64,000 nucleotides of DNA, taken from Terrimonas ferruginea DSM 30193 (lineage in GTDB: Bacteria > Bacteroidota > Bacteroidia > Chitinophagales > Chitinophagaceae). This document shows, in pieces, positions 17,451 through 26,444 of the stretch. Location: NCBI RefSeq assembly GCF_000425585.1, contig NZ_AUDS01000026.1, positions 1 to 64,000 on the forward strand. Direction: 5' to 3'. How positions within the stretch are numbered: position 1 is the first letter of the stretch; each line of letters begins with the position of its first letter. The notes under the pieces were generated by a model that saw only the letters and a program-made list of their open reading frames with translations, ran no database searches and was not told the origin of the DNA. A program made the position numbers and the translations under genes.

Positions 17451-18413
17451 TCAGTCCGTTTGGGTGAGTTCTTCGATGATCTCCATCACTTCGGCGCCTT
17501 CTTCGCCGGTGCAGGGATTGTCGCCTTCGCCTCTGAAAAAGGCAGATACGGCAGCGATCATCGGTTGTTGCACATGCGCCAGCGACTCAAAGACAATCTT
17601 TTCCTCGTGATCACCGATGCGTAATAAACAGGCAGGATGGCCAAAGAAATTGAAGGAAATACTTCCCGCAGTTCCCACTATTTCACAAGTGTCGGTGTCT
17701 GCTTCGGCCGGTGCCCCGAATGTCCAAAGGCCATCGGCGAGAATTTGGGCGTTGAAAAGCAGGTGACCCGCCACCAGATCCGGTACCGGATATACCTGTT
17801 GCTGGTTGAGTGCAGAGGAAGACAGTATGCGGGGGCGTCCGAAAAGAGAATAGAGGATATCGAGTTGATGCGGTGCGAGGTCATGAAACAAGCCGCCACC
17901 CGAAACCTTCGGGTCGACGTGCCATCCGGCATTTTCGGGAAATGGTTTGTGAAGACGGAGGGTGACAGCTCTGATGTTGCCGAGTCTATTTTCTCTCACA
18001 CATTTCCTTACATATTGATAAAGCGGTTGCCCGCGGCGGTAATGTGCCACGGATAATTTTACGTTGTTCGCTTTTGCAGCGGTGGCTATGCGACGGGCGG
18101 CTGCGGCCGTAAGGGCCATCGGTTTTTCCAGGTACACGGGTTTACCTGCGGCAATGGCGGCCAGAGCGTACTCTTCGTGTGAGGCGGGAGGTGTAGCAAT
18201 ATAGATGGCGTTAACAACAGGATCATTGATCAATTGCGCGGCATCTGCATACCATTGCGGTACGCCATGGCGTTTTGCATAATCAGCCGCAAGCGCAGCG
18301 TCGCGGCGCATGACGGCATGCAAATGACTGTGCGGTACTTTATTAAAAGCGGGACCACTTTTTACTTCCGTTACGTTTCCGCAACCAATGATCCCCCAAT
18401 TCAGTTCATTCAT
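17451..18413 (-). CDS. Gfo/Idh/MocA family oxidoreductase
   Basis: 320 residues from MNELNWGIIGCGN. The N-terminal Rossmann domain has GIIGCGNVTEVKSGP, and the conserved EKP motif is VYLEKPMALT near residue 96. The C-terminal domain has GGGLFHDLAPHQLDIL, where H-D/H-Q fits the usual catalytic region. Members oxidise or reduce sugars and inositols with NAD(P); the substrate here is unknown. A longer open frame upstream overlaps the cupin gene and is not used. The cupin gene is 19 bases upstream, so the two likely share a transcript. Confidence 0.9.
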   Translation of the reverse strand: MNELNWGIIGCGNVTEVKSGPAFNKVPHSHLHAVMRRDAALAADYAKRHGVPQWYADAAQLINDPVVNAIYIATPPASHEEYALAAIAAGKPVYLEKPMALTAAAARRIATAAKANNVKLSVAHYRRGQPLYQYVRKCVRENRLGNIRAVTLRLHKPFPENAGWHVDPKVSGGGLFHDLAPHQLDILYSLFGRPRILSSSALNQQQVYPVPDLVAGHLLFNAQILADGLWTFGAPAEADTDTCEIVGTAGSISFNFFGHPACLLRIGDHEEKIVFESLAHVQQPMIAAVSAFFRGEGDNPCTGEEGAEVMEIIEELTQTD

Positions 18414-18432
18414 ACGGCAAAGATAAGCCGTT

Positions 18433-18864
18433 TTAGAGGCCGTCGTGGCCGTGTCCATGATCGTTATCCGCATGCATTGCGGTGCTGTTGGTAAACAACA
18501 ACACGGCTTCGTCGGTTGCTTCAATGGTGTGTGCCACACCGGGATGAAAAGTAACCAGGTTGCCTGATCTCAATTCCATATCGCCTTCGATGGTTCTGAC
18601 GCGCACTTTTCCTTCCAGCACCTGGATGGTAAATACGCCATCGACCTGGTTGTCGAAAAAAGCTTTTTCGTGCAGGCATACGAGTACGATGCTGAGATGG
18701 TCTGTTTTAAAAACAGTGATCCCGTTGCGGTCGTTCTTTTGCCAGGCTTCTTCTTCTCTTAATTGATTAATGCGTGTGCCGATATCGGTAAACACGAACG
18801 GCGCGTCTATTACACGATCGCCTTCCGGACGGTTATCGGTGGCTTCATTGCGTTTGTATTCCAT
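18433..18864 (-). CDS. Cupin domain protein with His-rich tail
   Basis: 143 residues. The cupin core is seen in FTIQVLEGKVRVRTIEG and SGNLVTFHPGVAHTIEA, giving a likely metal-binding barrel. The C-terminal tail HADNDHGHGHDG is His-rich and could bind a metal. The usual first cupin motif (G-H-H) is weak: the region HEKAFFDNQVD holds one His. Function is unknown. It precedes the Gfo/Idh/MocA gene on the same strand. Confidence 0.8.
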   Translation of the reverse strand: MEYKRNEATDNRPEGDRVIDAPFVFTDIGTRINQLREEEAWQKNDRNGITVFKTDHLSIVLVCLHEKAFFDNQVDGVFTIQVLEGKVRVRTIEGDMELRSGNLVTFHPGVAHTIEATDEAVLLFTNSTAMHADNDHGHGHDGL

Positions 18865-18936
18865 ACCCTCAGTTTCCCTAACAGGTACAAGAACCGTACT
18901 ATTTTATTGAAAATGGAGGAAATACAGCCAGTTGGC

Positions 18937-19800
18937 TTAGTGCCGGCGCATAAATGAAATGATTTCGTCGTAGCAAGGGTTGGATAAATTGAAAAACTGT
19001 GTAATCATTGCTACATGCTTTTTCTTTTTCAACACATGGTACTCAGGCTCATCGCCCTGGTTTTTAAGCGCCTTGATGAATTTATCGTTGCCTTCGGCGA
19101 TAAAAGGGATGGTTTTTCCGCCTACATACACCATCATGGGCGGCATGTCTTTGTGCAGTTGATAAATGGGCGACCCTTTTTTCCATTCGCTTTGGTCGTG
19201 GGTAAAGGTTTTGTAGTAGGTATGATTTTCCGGGAAACTATTGCCTTTGAGATAATCGTACATGTCCACGCCCGCGGCATCGATGAGGATGGCACCTCGC
19301 ACGGGGTTTTTCATACCGAGTTCTGAGAAATATTTATCCTGTACCGCAATCAGTGCGGCGAGGTGCCCGCCTGCCGAATGACCGCCGATATAGATCTTTT
19401 CAGGATCGCCGCCATACAGCCGGATATTATCACGTACCCATTTTATGGAGGAAGCCACGGCCCTCGCCATGTCGTCGTAATTGGCCTGGGGGCTTAACGG
19501 GTAATTGATGATGACAGCTACTACCCCTTTGTTGGCAAAACCGTTGCCGATAAAGGAATACAGATCACGTTTGCCGGAATTCCAGATGCCGCCATGGATA
19601 AAAAGAAAAACTTCTGAAAGGCCATTGCTGTCCCGCGGTGAAAAAACGTTGAGCTTCTGATCGTGGACGCGGCCGGTCTGATCGGCTTTCATGTACGTGA
19701 TATCCTTGTCGGGCACCACATTCTTAAAAGTACAGGAACTGAATACTGTGGCGATAAGCACAGGCACGGTCAGGAATCGGAACATATAGTTTTTCATCAT
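18937..19800 (-). CDS. Alpha/beta hydrolase lipoprotein (BD-FAE-like esterase)
   Basis: About 287 residues with a lipoprotein signal (FLTVPVLIATVFSSC). The oxyanion motif is FLFIHGGIWNSGKRD and the nucleophile elbow is IGGHSAGGHLAALI. A late His (KKKHVAMI) fits the catalytic base and the Asp is probably in the GGK-NDKF region before it. This is the pattern of carboxylesterases of the BD-FAE/lipolytic group. The substrate is unknown. The start was placed at MMKNYMFRF; the ORF is open further but enters the leader of the divergent MATE gene. Confidence 0.87.
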   Translation of the reverse strand: MMKNYMFRFLTVPVLIATVFSSCTFKNVVPDKDITYMKADQTGRVHDQKLNVFSPRDSNGLSEVFLFIHGGIWNSGKRDLYSFIGNGFANKGVVAVIINYPLSPQANYDDMARAVASSIKWVRDNIRLYGGDPEKIYIGGHSAGGHLAALIAVQDKYFSELGMKNPVRGAILIDAAGVDMYDYLKGNSFPENHTYYKTFTHDQSEWKKGSPIYQLHKDMPPMMVYVGGKTIPFIAEGNDKFIKALKNQGDEPEYHVLKKKKHVAMITQFFNLSNPCYDEIISFMRRH

Positions 19801-19973
19801 TGAAGAAGGCTTTAAGAATAAGACAACCTTGACATCTCTTACCCCCATTTTTCTAAAATAAGCAAAAAAAACGCCAGTTGCGTAACCGCTCCTCCAAAAC
19901 ACCGATCTTTGCAGCCGCTTACGGTCAAATTAACTACGAAAAAACGGGGCCGGGAAGAAACGAGGAGGCTATT

Positions 19974-21314
19974 ATGAATCTGTCACTGCCTTACCAGGCC
20001 AAGAAAACACTGCAATTATCCCTGCCAATCATATTCGGAGAGCTGGCCCAGATGGCGCTGCACCTGATCGATACCGCCATGGTCGGGGCACTCGGCTACA
20101 AGTACCTGGCCTCGGCCGCATTGGTGATTGCGGTAATGAATATTCCATTTGTAATCGGCATCGGCATTACGATGTCAGTATCGCAACTGGTATCGATGGC
20201 GCACGGCCAGCGCGACGGACAGAAGGTGTCGCATTATTTTTATAATGGCTTCTGGCTTTGTGCGGCAGCGGCACTGGTCATCTCACTCAGCCTGGTGCTG
20301 GGAAAAAACATCCTGTTGCACCTTGGCCAGGATCCCGAAGTGGCGCGCATGGCGGTTCCTTTTCTCGAATTAATGAGTTGGAGTATTATCCCGATGTTAT
20401 TGTTCATGGCCTTGAAACAATTTACCGACGGACTGGAAAAGACCCGTACGGCCATGATCATCTCGCTGATTGCTTTACCCCTGAATATATTCCTCAACTG
20501 GCTGCTGATCTTCGGTAATCTTGGTTTTCCGCGGCTGGAACTGGTGGGCGCCGGCTGGGGCACCTTGATCACGCGTTCCCTGATGTTTGTGGCCCTGGGT
20601 ATTGTGGTGCTTACGCACCCTGTGTTCTGCCGTTACATGGCTGTGCGGCGTAACCAGTGGCAGCTCCGCTGGCAAACGATGAAAGAACTATTGCACATCG
20701 GTATTCCGAGTGCACTGCAGGTAGGCCTTGAAAGCGGTGCCTTTGCCATATCGGGTATCCTGATCGGCACGATCAATGCCACTTCGCAGGCGGCCCACCA
20801 AATCGCATTGAGTTGTGCGTCTTTTACCTTTATGATCTCGATGGGACTGGCGCAGGGCAGTTCTATCCGCGTAAGTAATGCGCATGGTGCACGCAACAGA
20901 CCTTTGATCCTTGCTATTGGCAGGAGCACATTGATCACCGGCTTGTTATATGGAACGATCTGTGCGATCTGCTTTATACTATTCAGGCATCCGCTGGCGC
21001 GCCTGTTCAATGAGGACGATGCAACGGTGCGGCAGCTTGCGGCCTATCTGATGTTCTTTGCGGCTATATTCCAGATTTCGGATTCGACACAGGCAATCGG
21101 TGCCGGTTTGCTGCGTGGTGTAAAGGACGTGACGGTGCCAACCATACTGATCGCTATTGCTTACTGGGTAATTGGCATCCCCATCGGTTACTGGATGGCC
21201 TTCGGTTTGAAAATGGGTGCCGCGGGAATATGGACAGGATTTATTATTGGTCTTTCCTGCTCTAGTTTGTTTTTGAGTATCCGTTTTCTGCGCAGGGCAT
21301 CCAGATCGCTTTAG
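19974..21314 (+). CDS. MATE family efflux transporter
   Basis: 446 residues with twelve predicted hydrophobic segments, beginning MNLSLPYQAKKTLQLSLP and the MATE opening IIFGELAQMALHLIDTAMVG. The repeated half starts near residue 238 (LLHIGIPSALQVGLESGAFAISG). It should export drugs or metabolites using a Na+ or H+ gradient (NorM/DinF-like). A purine-rich GAGGAGG stretch precedes the ATG. The stop codon overlaps that of the convergent gene in the bases TTAG. Confidence 0.94.
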   Translation: MNLSLPYQAKKTLQLSLPIIFGELAQMALHLIDTAMVGALGYKYLASAALVIAVMNIPFVIGIGITMSVSQLVSMAHGQRDGQKVSHYFYNGFWLCAAAALVISLSLVLGKNILLHLGQDPEVARMAVPFLELMSWSIIPMLLFMALKQFTDGLEKTRTAMIISLIALPLNIFLNWLLIFGNLGFPRLELVGAGWGTLITRSLMFVALGIVVLTHPVFCRYMAVRRNQWQLRWQTMKELLHIGIPSALQVGLESGAFAISGILIGTINATSQAAHQIALSCASFTFMISMGLAQGSSIRVSNAHGARNRPLILAIGRSTLITGLLYGTICAICFILFRHPLARLFNEDDATVRQLAAYLMFFAAIFQISDSTQAIGAGLLRGVKDVTVPTILIAIAYWVIGIPIGYWMAFGLKMGAAGIWTGFIIGLSCSSLFLSIRFLRRASRSL

Positions 21315-21913
21315 GCCGACCGTTTTTCCCAGGCAAAAATACAGGTAGCTCCCGCCGCTACACGGATGCGGTATGCGCTGTCTGATGCAATTTGATGATA
21401 CATTCCTTTGGCCAGCGTACGTGTGCCCTGGTTGTCTTTAATCTCACAAATACCATCCAGCACGAGTATTGCCTGTAATTCGTCGTAAGCGGGAGGTTCG
21501 GCCAATGTGCCCATCAACCACACGAGCGCTGTTGTAAGATGAGGCGTTTGGTTGATTACGTAAATACGTAATGGATCGGTGGAAGAGGAAAAAAGAGAAT
21601 GGCGGATCGTGTTGAATAAATGCAGGGAACTGCCCGGACTTACGCGCGGCTGATCCGCACTCACCAAACCGCGGCGGCGGCGATCCAGGAAATCGACATA
21701 GGCCATCAGCAATACTTTGAAAAACCGCGGCGTTGGTACAGCGTGAAGATGTGCCTGTTGTTCAATAGCTTCAGAAAAAGAATAAATCTCCTGCAACACT
21801 TCCGGGTATTTAACGGCCATGCGGTCTACTTCGCCGCGTTCCTCGGCAGTGGCCAGGCCCAGAACATACAGTTCTATCAGCCCCGAATGGAGAAAAGATT
21901 CGGTCTTTTTCAT
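21311..21913 (-). CDS. Anti-sigma-like/ChrR-type cupin protein
   Basis: About 200 residues. The N-terminus (FLHSGLIELYVLGLATAEERGEVDRMA) is the RskA/anti-sigma helical module common in Bacteroidota. The C-terminus (AYDELQAILVLDGICEIKDN, LAKGMYHQIASDSAYRI) is a cupin barrel. The arrangement recalls ChrR, which holds an ECF sigma factor in check, but no sigma factor gene is adjacent and the ChrR zinc ligands are not evident. Role is therefore uncertain. The gene converges on the MATE gene. Confidence 0.7.
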   Translation of the reverse strand: MKKTESFLHSGLIELYVLGLATAEERGEVDRMAVKYPEVLQEIYSFSEAIEQQAHLHAVPTPRFFKVLLMAYVDFLDRRRRGLVSADQPRVSPGSSLHLFNTIRHSLFSSSTDPLRIYVINQTPHLTTALVWLMGTLAEPPAYDELQAILVLDGICEIKDNQGTRTLAKGMYHQIASDSAYRIRVAAGATCIFAWEKRSA

Positions 21914-22015
21914 AGTATAGTACAATTACGATATAAACGTATCCGGCCCGGCAACGGTTTCTTTTTGTGGATTACTTAGAATTTCATTAACGAATGAAAT
22001 AGAAGAAACTGAGGA

Positions 22016-22852
22016 TCAATGCCCTTGTAAAACACCGAGCAGCAGGCGAAGGCCAACCAATGCAAGACATATCGCCAATGCACGCACTATAGATGTTCCT
22101 TTTATGCGATGTGAGAGCCATGCGCCCAGTTGCGCGCCGATCACCACACCTGCGCCCAATGCCAGTACCATACGCACAACGGCAGGCGCATCATAGGTAC
22201 CCTGAACGAAGTGAACAATTACGCTGACACTGGCCATAATTGCCAGGATAAAATGTGAAGTAGCGGTGGCGATATAGACAGGAAAATGCAACCAGTGTAC
22301 CAGTGCAGGTACATGAATGATGCCCCCACCAATACCAAGCAAAGGCGATAAATAACCAACGATGACGCTGACCGCAATACCTGCGTATTGATTATAGGTA
22401 TAGCGATACGTTACTTTTTCCTGGTCGGTGAGTACATGATGACGAAGCCCTTTCCCCTTGCGTGGCTGTTCGGCCCCGGATGCTGATGTATTTTTTTTAA
22501 AGAAAAGAAAAACAGCCAGCGAGATCAGCAGTCCGCCAAACAACCCATGAAAAACAACTGTGGGGATATAACGGGTGGTATAAACACCCAAAACGGAACC
22601 CGGAATGGTGAACAGCGCAAACAATAAGCCCGCCCGGTAATCGATGCGTCCCGACCTGGCATAAGCTACCGAACCGGAAATGGCATTGGCGGCAACTATG
22701 GCTATGGAGATAGCCGTAATGGTTTCCGGCGACAATTCAGGATGAGTGAACAAGAGCAAAGGAACAAGCACAAACCCGCCACCGGCTCCGATAAGTGTCC
22801 CAAGTGTGCCGATAACGAAACCAATGGCAAGAAGAATAAAGATGTTGTCCAT
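22016..22852 (-). CDS. TauE/SafE-family permease
   Basis: 278 residues with about eight membrane segments. The family repeat appears twice: GFVIGTLGTLIGAGGGFVLVPLLLF near the start and GYLSPLLGIGGGIIHVPALVHW in the middle. These GxGGG-VP signatures define the sulfite/organosulfonate exporters (UPF0721). The transported anion is unknown. A His/Lys-rich loop (about 120-145) lies between the two halves. It contains the only copy of AAACAGCC that I found inside a gene. Confidence 0.92.
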   Translation of the reverse strand: MDNIFILLAIGFVIGTLGTLIGAGGGFVLVPLLLFTHPELSPETITAISIAIVAANAISGSVAYARSGRIDYRAGLLFALFTIPGSVLGVYTTRYIPTVVFHGLFGGLLISLAVFLFFKKNTSASGAEQPRKGKGLRHHVLTDQEKVTYRYTYNQYAGIAVSVIVGYLSPLLGIGGGIIHVPALVHWLHFPVYIATATSHFILAIMASVSVIVHFVQGTYDAPAVVRMVLALGAGVVIGAQLGAWLSHRIKGTSIVRALAICLALVGLRLLLGVLQGH

Positions 22853-22893
22853 GGCCGGACAAAGATACGCAGGAAAGCGGGCTGGTTTTACGT

Positions 22894-22963
22894 GATAAGT
22901 ATTAAGTAATAAGTATTAAGTAATAAGTATTAAGTACTAAGTATTAAGTCGTAAGTAGTAAGT
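22894..22963. repeat. TAAGTATTAAGTAAT-type degenerate repeat
   Basis: Roughly nine head-to-tail versions of a 7-9-base word (ATAAGTATTAAGTA, TAAGTACTAAG, TCGTAAGTAGTAAG) ending in AAACAGCC at 22965-22972. Similar words occur in the gaps near 465, 50115-50140 and 52490-52515. Confidence 0.8.
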
Positions 22964-23009
22964 AAAACAGCCGATGCCCGTCTTCGCGAATACAGGATTG
23001 ACTTTTGAA

Positions 23010-23114
23010 TTACTTCCCCCGCACTTTGCGCCAGGCAATCACAATGATCACCATGGCCACAATGAGAATGGGCAGAATACCGAGAATGAAAAGACCGCCG
23101 GATGTATCGTTCAT
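23010..23114 (-). CDS. Small single-pass membrane peptide (34 residues)
   Basis: An ATG-to-TAA frame of 34 residues: MNDTSGGLFILGILP, then ILIVAMVIIVIAW and a basic end RKVRGK. The positive end after the hydrophobic stretch predicts one membrane span with a cytosolic C-terminus. No family is recognised. Words of the AAGTCAAAAG type flank it. The regular membrane-peptide pattern argues for a real gene, but with so short a frame chance cannot be excluded. Confidence 0.5.
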   Translation of the reverse strand: MNDTSGGLFILGILPILIVAMVIIVIAWRKVRGK

Positions 23115-23442
23115 AAGTCAAAAGTAAAAAAACAGAAGCGATCGCGACGATAAAGAACGTTATGATATTGACCGTGCTGCTGGTTGTGAAGACCAACAAC
23201 TGTTCGGGAAGATTTCAAAACCTGTCAATCCTACATCACGCCGCCGTTGGCCTCCAGACCAACGGGCCTACTCATCCATGAGTTATGTACAAAGTTAACT
23301 CTTAACATATCAAAGCAACCTGCCGCTTGCCTGCTGGTCGGGAGACCTCCAAGGGCGCTAAACCTTCCGAACAGTTGCGGTGGAGAGGCCGGAATCAGGG
23401 ATTGGCCATAGAAGTCATTTGTCTCTTATTTAAGCACATCCT

Positions 23443-23476
23443 CTCCATGGTTAGTGAAAATACACGAACCATGGAG
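23443..23476. repeat. Degenerate copy of the dispersed palindrome
   Basis: Arms CTCCATGGTT and AACCATGGAG are intact and extend outward, but the centre reads AGTGAAAATACACG instead of CGTGTATACACG. It is followed by a GGCTGTTT word at 23479-23486. Confidence 0.75.
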
Positions 23477-23577
23477 ATGGCTGTTTCATTCACGATTGAC
23501 TCCCCGAGGCTTCGGGATCACCCCTTACGCATACATAATGAATGCATGCATAACGGTAAGTTACTCGTTTCCCTGCA

Positions 23578-23605
23578 TAAAAAAAGCCCGGTAACCAACC
23601 GGGCT
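23578..23605 (-). terminator. Terminator of the SDR gene
   Basis: On the minus strand the stem AGCCCGGT/ACCGGGCT with a five-base loop is followed by seven T. It is about 64 bases past the SDR stop. Confidence 0.85.
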
Positions 23606-23668
23606 AAGGGAAGTGGATGGGACGGATTAACAGACAGACCTTTTATGTCGAACAACAAAAAACCTTGA

Positions 23669-24424
23669 TCAATGTGCCAGGTAGCCGCCATCGACAGCAT
23701 AATAACTGCCGGTAACAAAACCTGCTTTATCAGAACTCAGCCAGATCACCAGTTCCGCCACTTCGTCTGAAGTTCCGAGGCGGCCGATCGCATGTTGCGA
23801 TGCGAGGTATTGGCGTGTGGCATCATCCAGACCTGCATGTGTGAGCAAAGGCGTATCGATAAATCCGGGGCCAACCGCGTTCACCCGAATCCCTTTGGCG
23901 GAATATTCAAGCGCAGCATTCTGCGTCAAACCAACAACACCGTGTTTGGCGGCTACATAGCCGGCGGAATTAGCAAAACCCACCTGGCCCAGAATGGAAG
24001 ACATGTTAACGATGGCTCCTTTGCCCTGCTTTTGCATCTGTTGTATCTCATACTTCATGCAATAGAATACGCTGTCCAGGTTTACCGCAATGATCTTTTT
24101 CCATCCGTCAATGCTCATCTCTCCGATCGGATTACTCTCTCCACTGATACCTGCATTGTTAAACGCGATATCCACACTGCCGAATGTTTTGACCGTAGCC
24201 GCTATCAACGCTTCGCAGGCCGCGGGATCACTCACATCTGTTTTTAAGAAAACGGCCTCTCCCCCTTTCTGACGGATTTGTCTTACGGTCTCTTCACCAT
24301 TTATTTCGTCGAGATCAGAGACAACCACTTTTGCTCCGTGCAAGGCATAAAGTTTAGCAGTCGCTTGTCCGATACCCGATGCGCCGCCCGTTACCAATGC
24401 GACTTTTTCTTTCAAATCATACAT
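23669..24424 (-). CDS. SDR family oxidoreductase
   Basis: 251 residues of the classical short-chain dehydrogenase fold. The cofactor motif is TGGASGIGQATA near residue 13, with DLDE at the end of the second strand (an acidic residue that favours NAD). NNAGISGE, the catalytic Ser (NMSSILGQ) and the YxxxK motif (YVAAK) are all present. The C-terminus VTGSYYAVDGGYLAH is typical of the FabG/glucose-dehydrogenase group. The substrate is unknown. It stands alone, with its own terminator. Confidence 0.93.
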   Translation of the reverse strand: MYDLKEKVALVTGGASGIGQATAKLYALHGAKVVVSDLDEINGEETVRQIRQKGGEAVFLKTDVSDPAACEALIAATVKTFGSVDIAFNNAGISGESNPIGEMSIDGWKKIIAVNLDSVFYCMKYEIQQMQKQGKGAIVNMSSILGQVGFANSAGYVAAKHGVVGLTQNAALEYSAKGIRVNAVGPGFIDTPLLTHAGLDDATRQYLASQHAIGRLGTSDEVAELVIWLSSDKAGFVTGSYYAVDGGYLAH

Positions 24425-24505
24425 AATAGTTGTAGTTGATACGGTTGCAAAAATAAATGTGAGAGAAGCAGATACAACTGATGTTGGTCAGTTACGATGA
24501 TGAGT

Positions 24506-26008
24506 TTAATTATTCTGCGTTTTGTATACGTCGGGGCAAAATATGACGTTTCCCTCCGCGTCTGTACCGGCCAGTTGGTACCATACTACCAGGCGAAGCG
24601 GCTTAATGGCCTTCAGCACAAGCGGCTTATCGGGCACGATGGAGCAGGTTTCCGTGCTGAGTGTATCCACTGCCTGTTCATTGCCTGGCAACAGGAGCCG
24701 CGCCAATGCAAAAGGTTCTTCCGTGCGCATACACCCGTGACTCAGGAATCGCCGCTCCAGCAGAAAACCACCTTTCGCCGGGGTATCGTGCAGGTATACG
24801 CTGAAGGGATTGTCAAAATTCAACTTCAGTATACCCAAAGCATTGTCGCATCCGGTTGACTGCCGCAGTGTGTAGGGAAAATTCGTTGCGTTGAGTTTAT
24901 GCCAATTGACCGTTTGGGGGTTAACGATACGGCCCTGTTGGTCCAGCAGTTGAAAATTTTCAAGCATGCTTTTATCGCGCTTGATCTTTGGCAGTAATTC
25001 ATTAACCGCGATGCTGTGCGGCACCGTCCAGTAGGGATAGAGTATTACCTCGCGTATATAACTGCTGAGGGTTGGCGTAGGCATGGAGGGATTTCCCGCC
25101 ACGATGCGCATACGGATTATTTCTTCCCTTGCTGTGCTGACCGTCAGCGTAGCCGCGGGTATGTTTACCACCACCACACTATCGGGGGCAAACCGGCCAT
25201 ATAACCAGCGATTGGCATCAATAGCGCTCTTTAACTGAGCTATTCTGCGTGCCAGCGGCACATTGATTTCCTGCTTCAGCGAACTGCGGATTACACCATC
25301 CGCGATCAATCCGAATGTATGCTGTAATATTTTTATCGCCTTTTTCATGTCCTGCTTCGACGGCGTGCTGTCATTGTCTACCAATTGCCAGCTTCGAAGT
25401 TTGGCAACCAAAATTTTGTTGAGCGGATCTGCCTGTACAGCATTCATTGCCTGTTCGCGGTATCCGGGAGTTCCGGTACTCCCGGTTAATATTTTTAATT
25501 GCTGCAGCAAAGGGACAACGGGTTTGTAAAGCGTGGCAAGGCTATCCGCCATTAGCTGCAGTTGTGCCGAACGATAGTATGTCAGCAATAGATCGGGCAA
25601 TGAATCCTGTGTACAGGCCGTCATTACACCTTTGAATGACAGTACCGGCTCACGCTGACCACAGATCAATGCCGACATCAGCATGAATAAAGACTTCGTA
25701 TACCCTATTTCTGTCTCCACACTATCGCTGGCCGTTACAGGCAGTTTGTCAAACGACGGCCACTCTGGCTGTTGCATATCCACACCCAGGCCGCCGGTAC
25801 TTTTAAAAAGACTATCAGCGGAGAGTTTCAGTGCTTCCTGATTTTTTCCCAGCCAACAGGCCTGCATATCCGTGAGCTTATAAAACCTGTATACTAATGA
25901 AGGGATATCGCGCTGTTGCAAACGCGACCTCAGCAGCTCGCCGGTACTTTGCCCCCGTACAGCGCCGGATAATAGCAGGACATATAAAAAGAGCGATTTG
26001 ATCCACAT
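24506..26008 (-). CDS. L,D-transpeptidase, YcbB-like
   Basis: 500 residues with a signal peptide (MWIKSLFLYVLLLSGAVRG). A scaffold region and a peptidoglycan-binding module (MKKAIKILQHTFGLIADGVI, about 225-245) precede the YkuD catalytic domain. The active site is FLSHGCMRTEEP near residue 430, with the nucleophile Cys in HGCMR and the upstream His in YLHDTPAKG. It should form 3-3 cross-links or attach proteins in the cell wall, as YcbB/LdtD does. The upstream coiled-coil gene ends two bases before this ATG, so they are one operon. Confidence 0.92.
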   Translation of the reverse strand: MWIKSLFLYVLLLSGAVRGQSTGELLRSRLQQRDIPSLVYRFYKLTDMQACWLGKNQEALKLSADSLFKSTGGLGVDMQQPEWPSFDKLPVTASDSVETEIGYTKSLFMLMSALICGQREPVLSFKGVMTACTQDSLPDLLLTYYRSAQLQLMADSLATLYKPVVPLLQQLKILTGSTGTPGYREQAMNAVQADPLNKILVAKLRSWQLVDNDSTPSKQDMKKAIKILQHTFGLIADGVIRSSLKQEINVPLARRIAQLKSAIDANRWLYGRFAPDSVVVVNIPAATLTVSTAREEIIRMRIVAGNPSMPTPTLSSYIREVILYPYWTVPHSIAVNELLPKIKRDKSMLENFQLLDQQGRIVNPQTVNWHKLNATNFPYTLRQSTGCDNALGILKLNFDNPFSVYLHDTPAKGGFLLERRFLSHGCMRTEEPFALARLLLPGNEQAVDTLSTETCSIVPDKPLVLKAIKPLRLVVWYQLAGTDAEGNVIFCPDVYKTQNN

Positions 26009-26010
26009 AC

Positions 26011-26367
26011 TTATTCGTTGCTGAAATGAGAAACAAAATTTTCTTTTAAAAGGGCAAACTGATAATGCAGTTTGTCGAGTTCCGTCCGTATACGGTCAGC
26101 TGAATTTTTGATCTCGGGATCGGACATCTGCCCTCCGGCGGCGTTCAATTGCCTTTCGAACGTCTGTATATCCTGTTTCAGCAACAAGATACCTTCATCT
26201 TTGCGGATCAACTTGCTGAGAAAATCTTCCAGGTTCATCAGTTGCGCTCCTGAAATATCACCCTGTGCCAGTTCACTTACCTGGTGTTTAAACTGCATGT
26301 TCTCACTCTGCAAAAGCATCACCTGCAGTTTCCAATGATTGACTTCGTCTGATAACGCACTATCCAT
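26011..26367 (-). CDS. Hypothetical coiled-coil protein
   Basis: 118 residues without a signal peptide, rich in Glu, Gln, Lys and Leu and predicted to be helical (WKLQVMLLQSENMQFKHQV, then FLSKLIRKDEGILLLKQD). I do not recognise a family. It ends two bases before the L,D-transpeptidase start, so a role linked to cell-wall cross-linking is possible but is inferred only from position. Confidence 0.7.
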   Translation of the reverse strand: MDSALSDEVNHWKLQVMLLQSENMQFKHQVSELAQGDISGAQLMNLEDFLSKLIRKDEGILLLKQDIQTFERQLNAAGGQMSDPEIKNSADRIRTELDKLHYQFALLKENFVSHFSNE

Positions 26368-26394
26368 AACCAGTGATTTAAAAGCTATATGATG

Positions 26395-26425
26395 AAAAAA
26401 GGCCCGTCATTTTACAATGGCGGGC
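26395..26425 (-). terminator. Terminator of the Hsp20 gene
   Basis: On the minus strand a ten-base stem (GCCCGCCATT/AATGACGGGC, one G-T pair) with a four-base loop is followed by CTTTTTT. It is 20 bases past the Hsp20 stop and in front of the coiled-coil gene. Confidence 0.85.
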
Positions 26426-26444
26426 AATGCAGTCTGTGTACTGA

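Larger units (their letters stand above)
23115..23668. other. 554-bp intergenic region with repeats, no gene supported
   Basis: It contains a hairpin CCGTTGG/CCAACGG (23244-23265), a degenerate copy of the dispersed palindrome (23443-23476), a 31-base element shared with 32034-32064, and the SDR terminator at its right end. The bases near 23380-23410 (TTGCGGTGGAGAGGCCGGAATC) resemble the 3' end of a serine tRNA read on the minus strand, but I cannot fold a complete tRNA. A 113-codon open frame here covers these repeats and is not called. Confidence 0.5.

Noticed and set aside
23375-23415. Serine tRNA gene on the minus strand
   Set aside because: Only the 3'-end-like bases resemble a tRNA. 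I could not find D-arm, anticodon arm or acceptor partner.
23327-23668. 113-codon plus-strand gene
   Set aside because: It runs through a degenerate palindrome, a dispersed 31-base element and the SDR terminator, and has no protein-like features.
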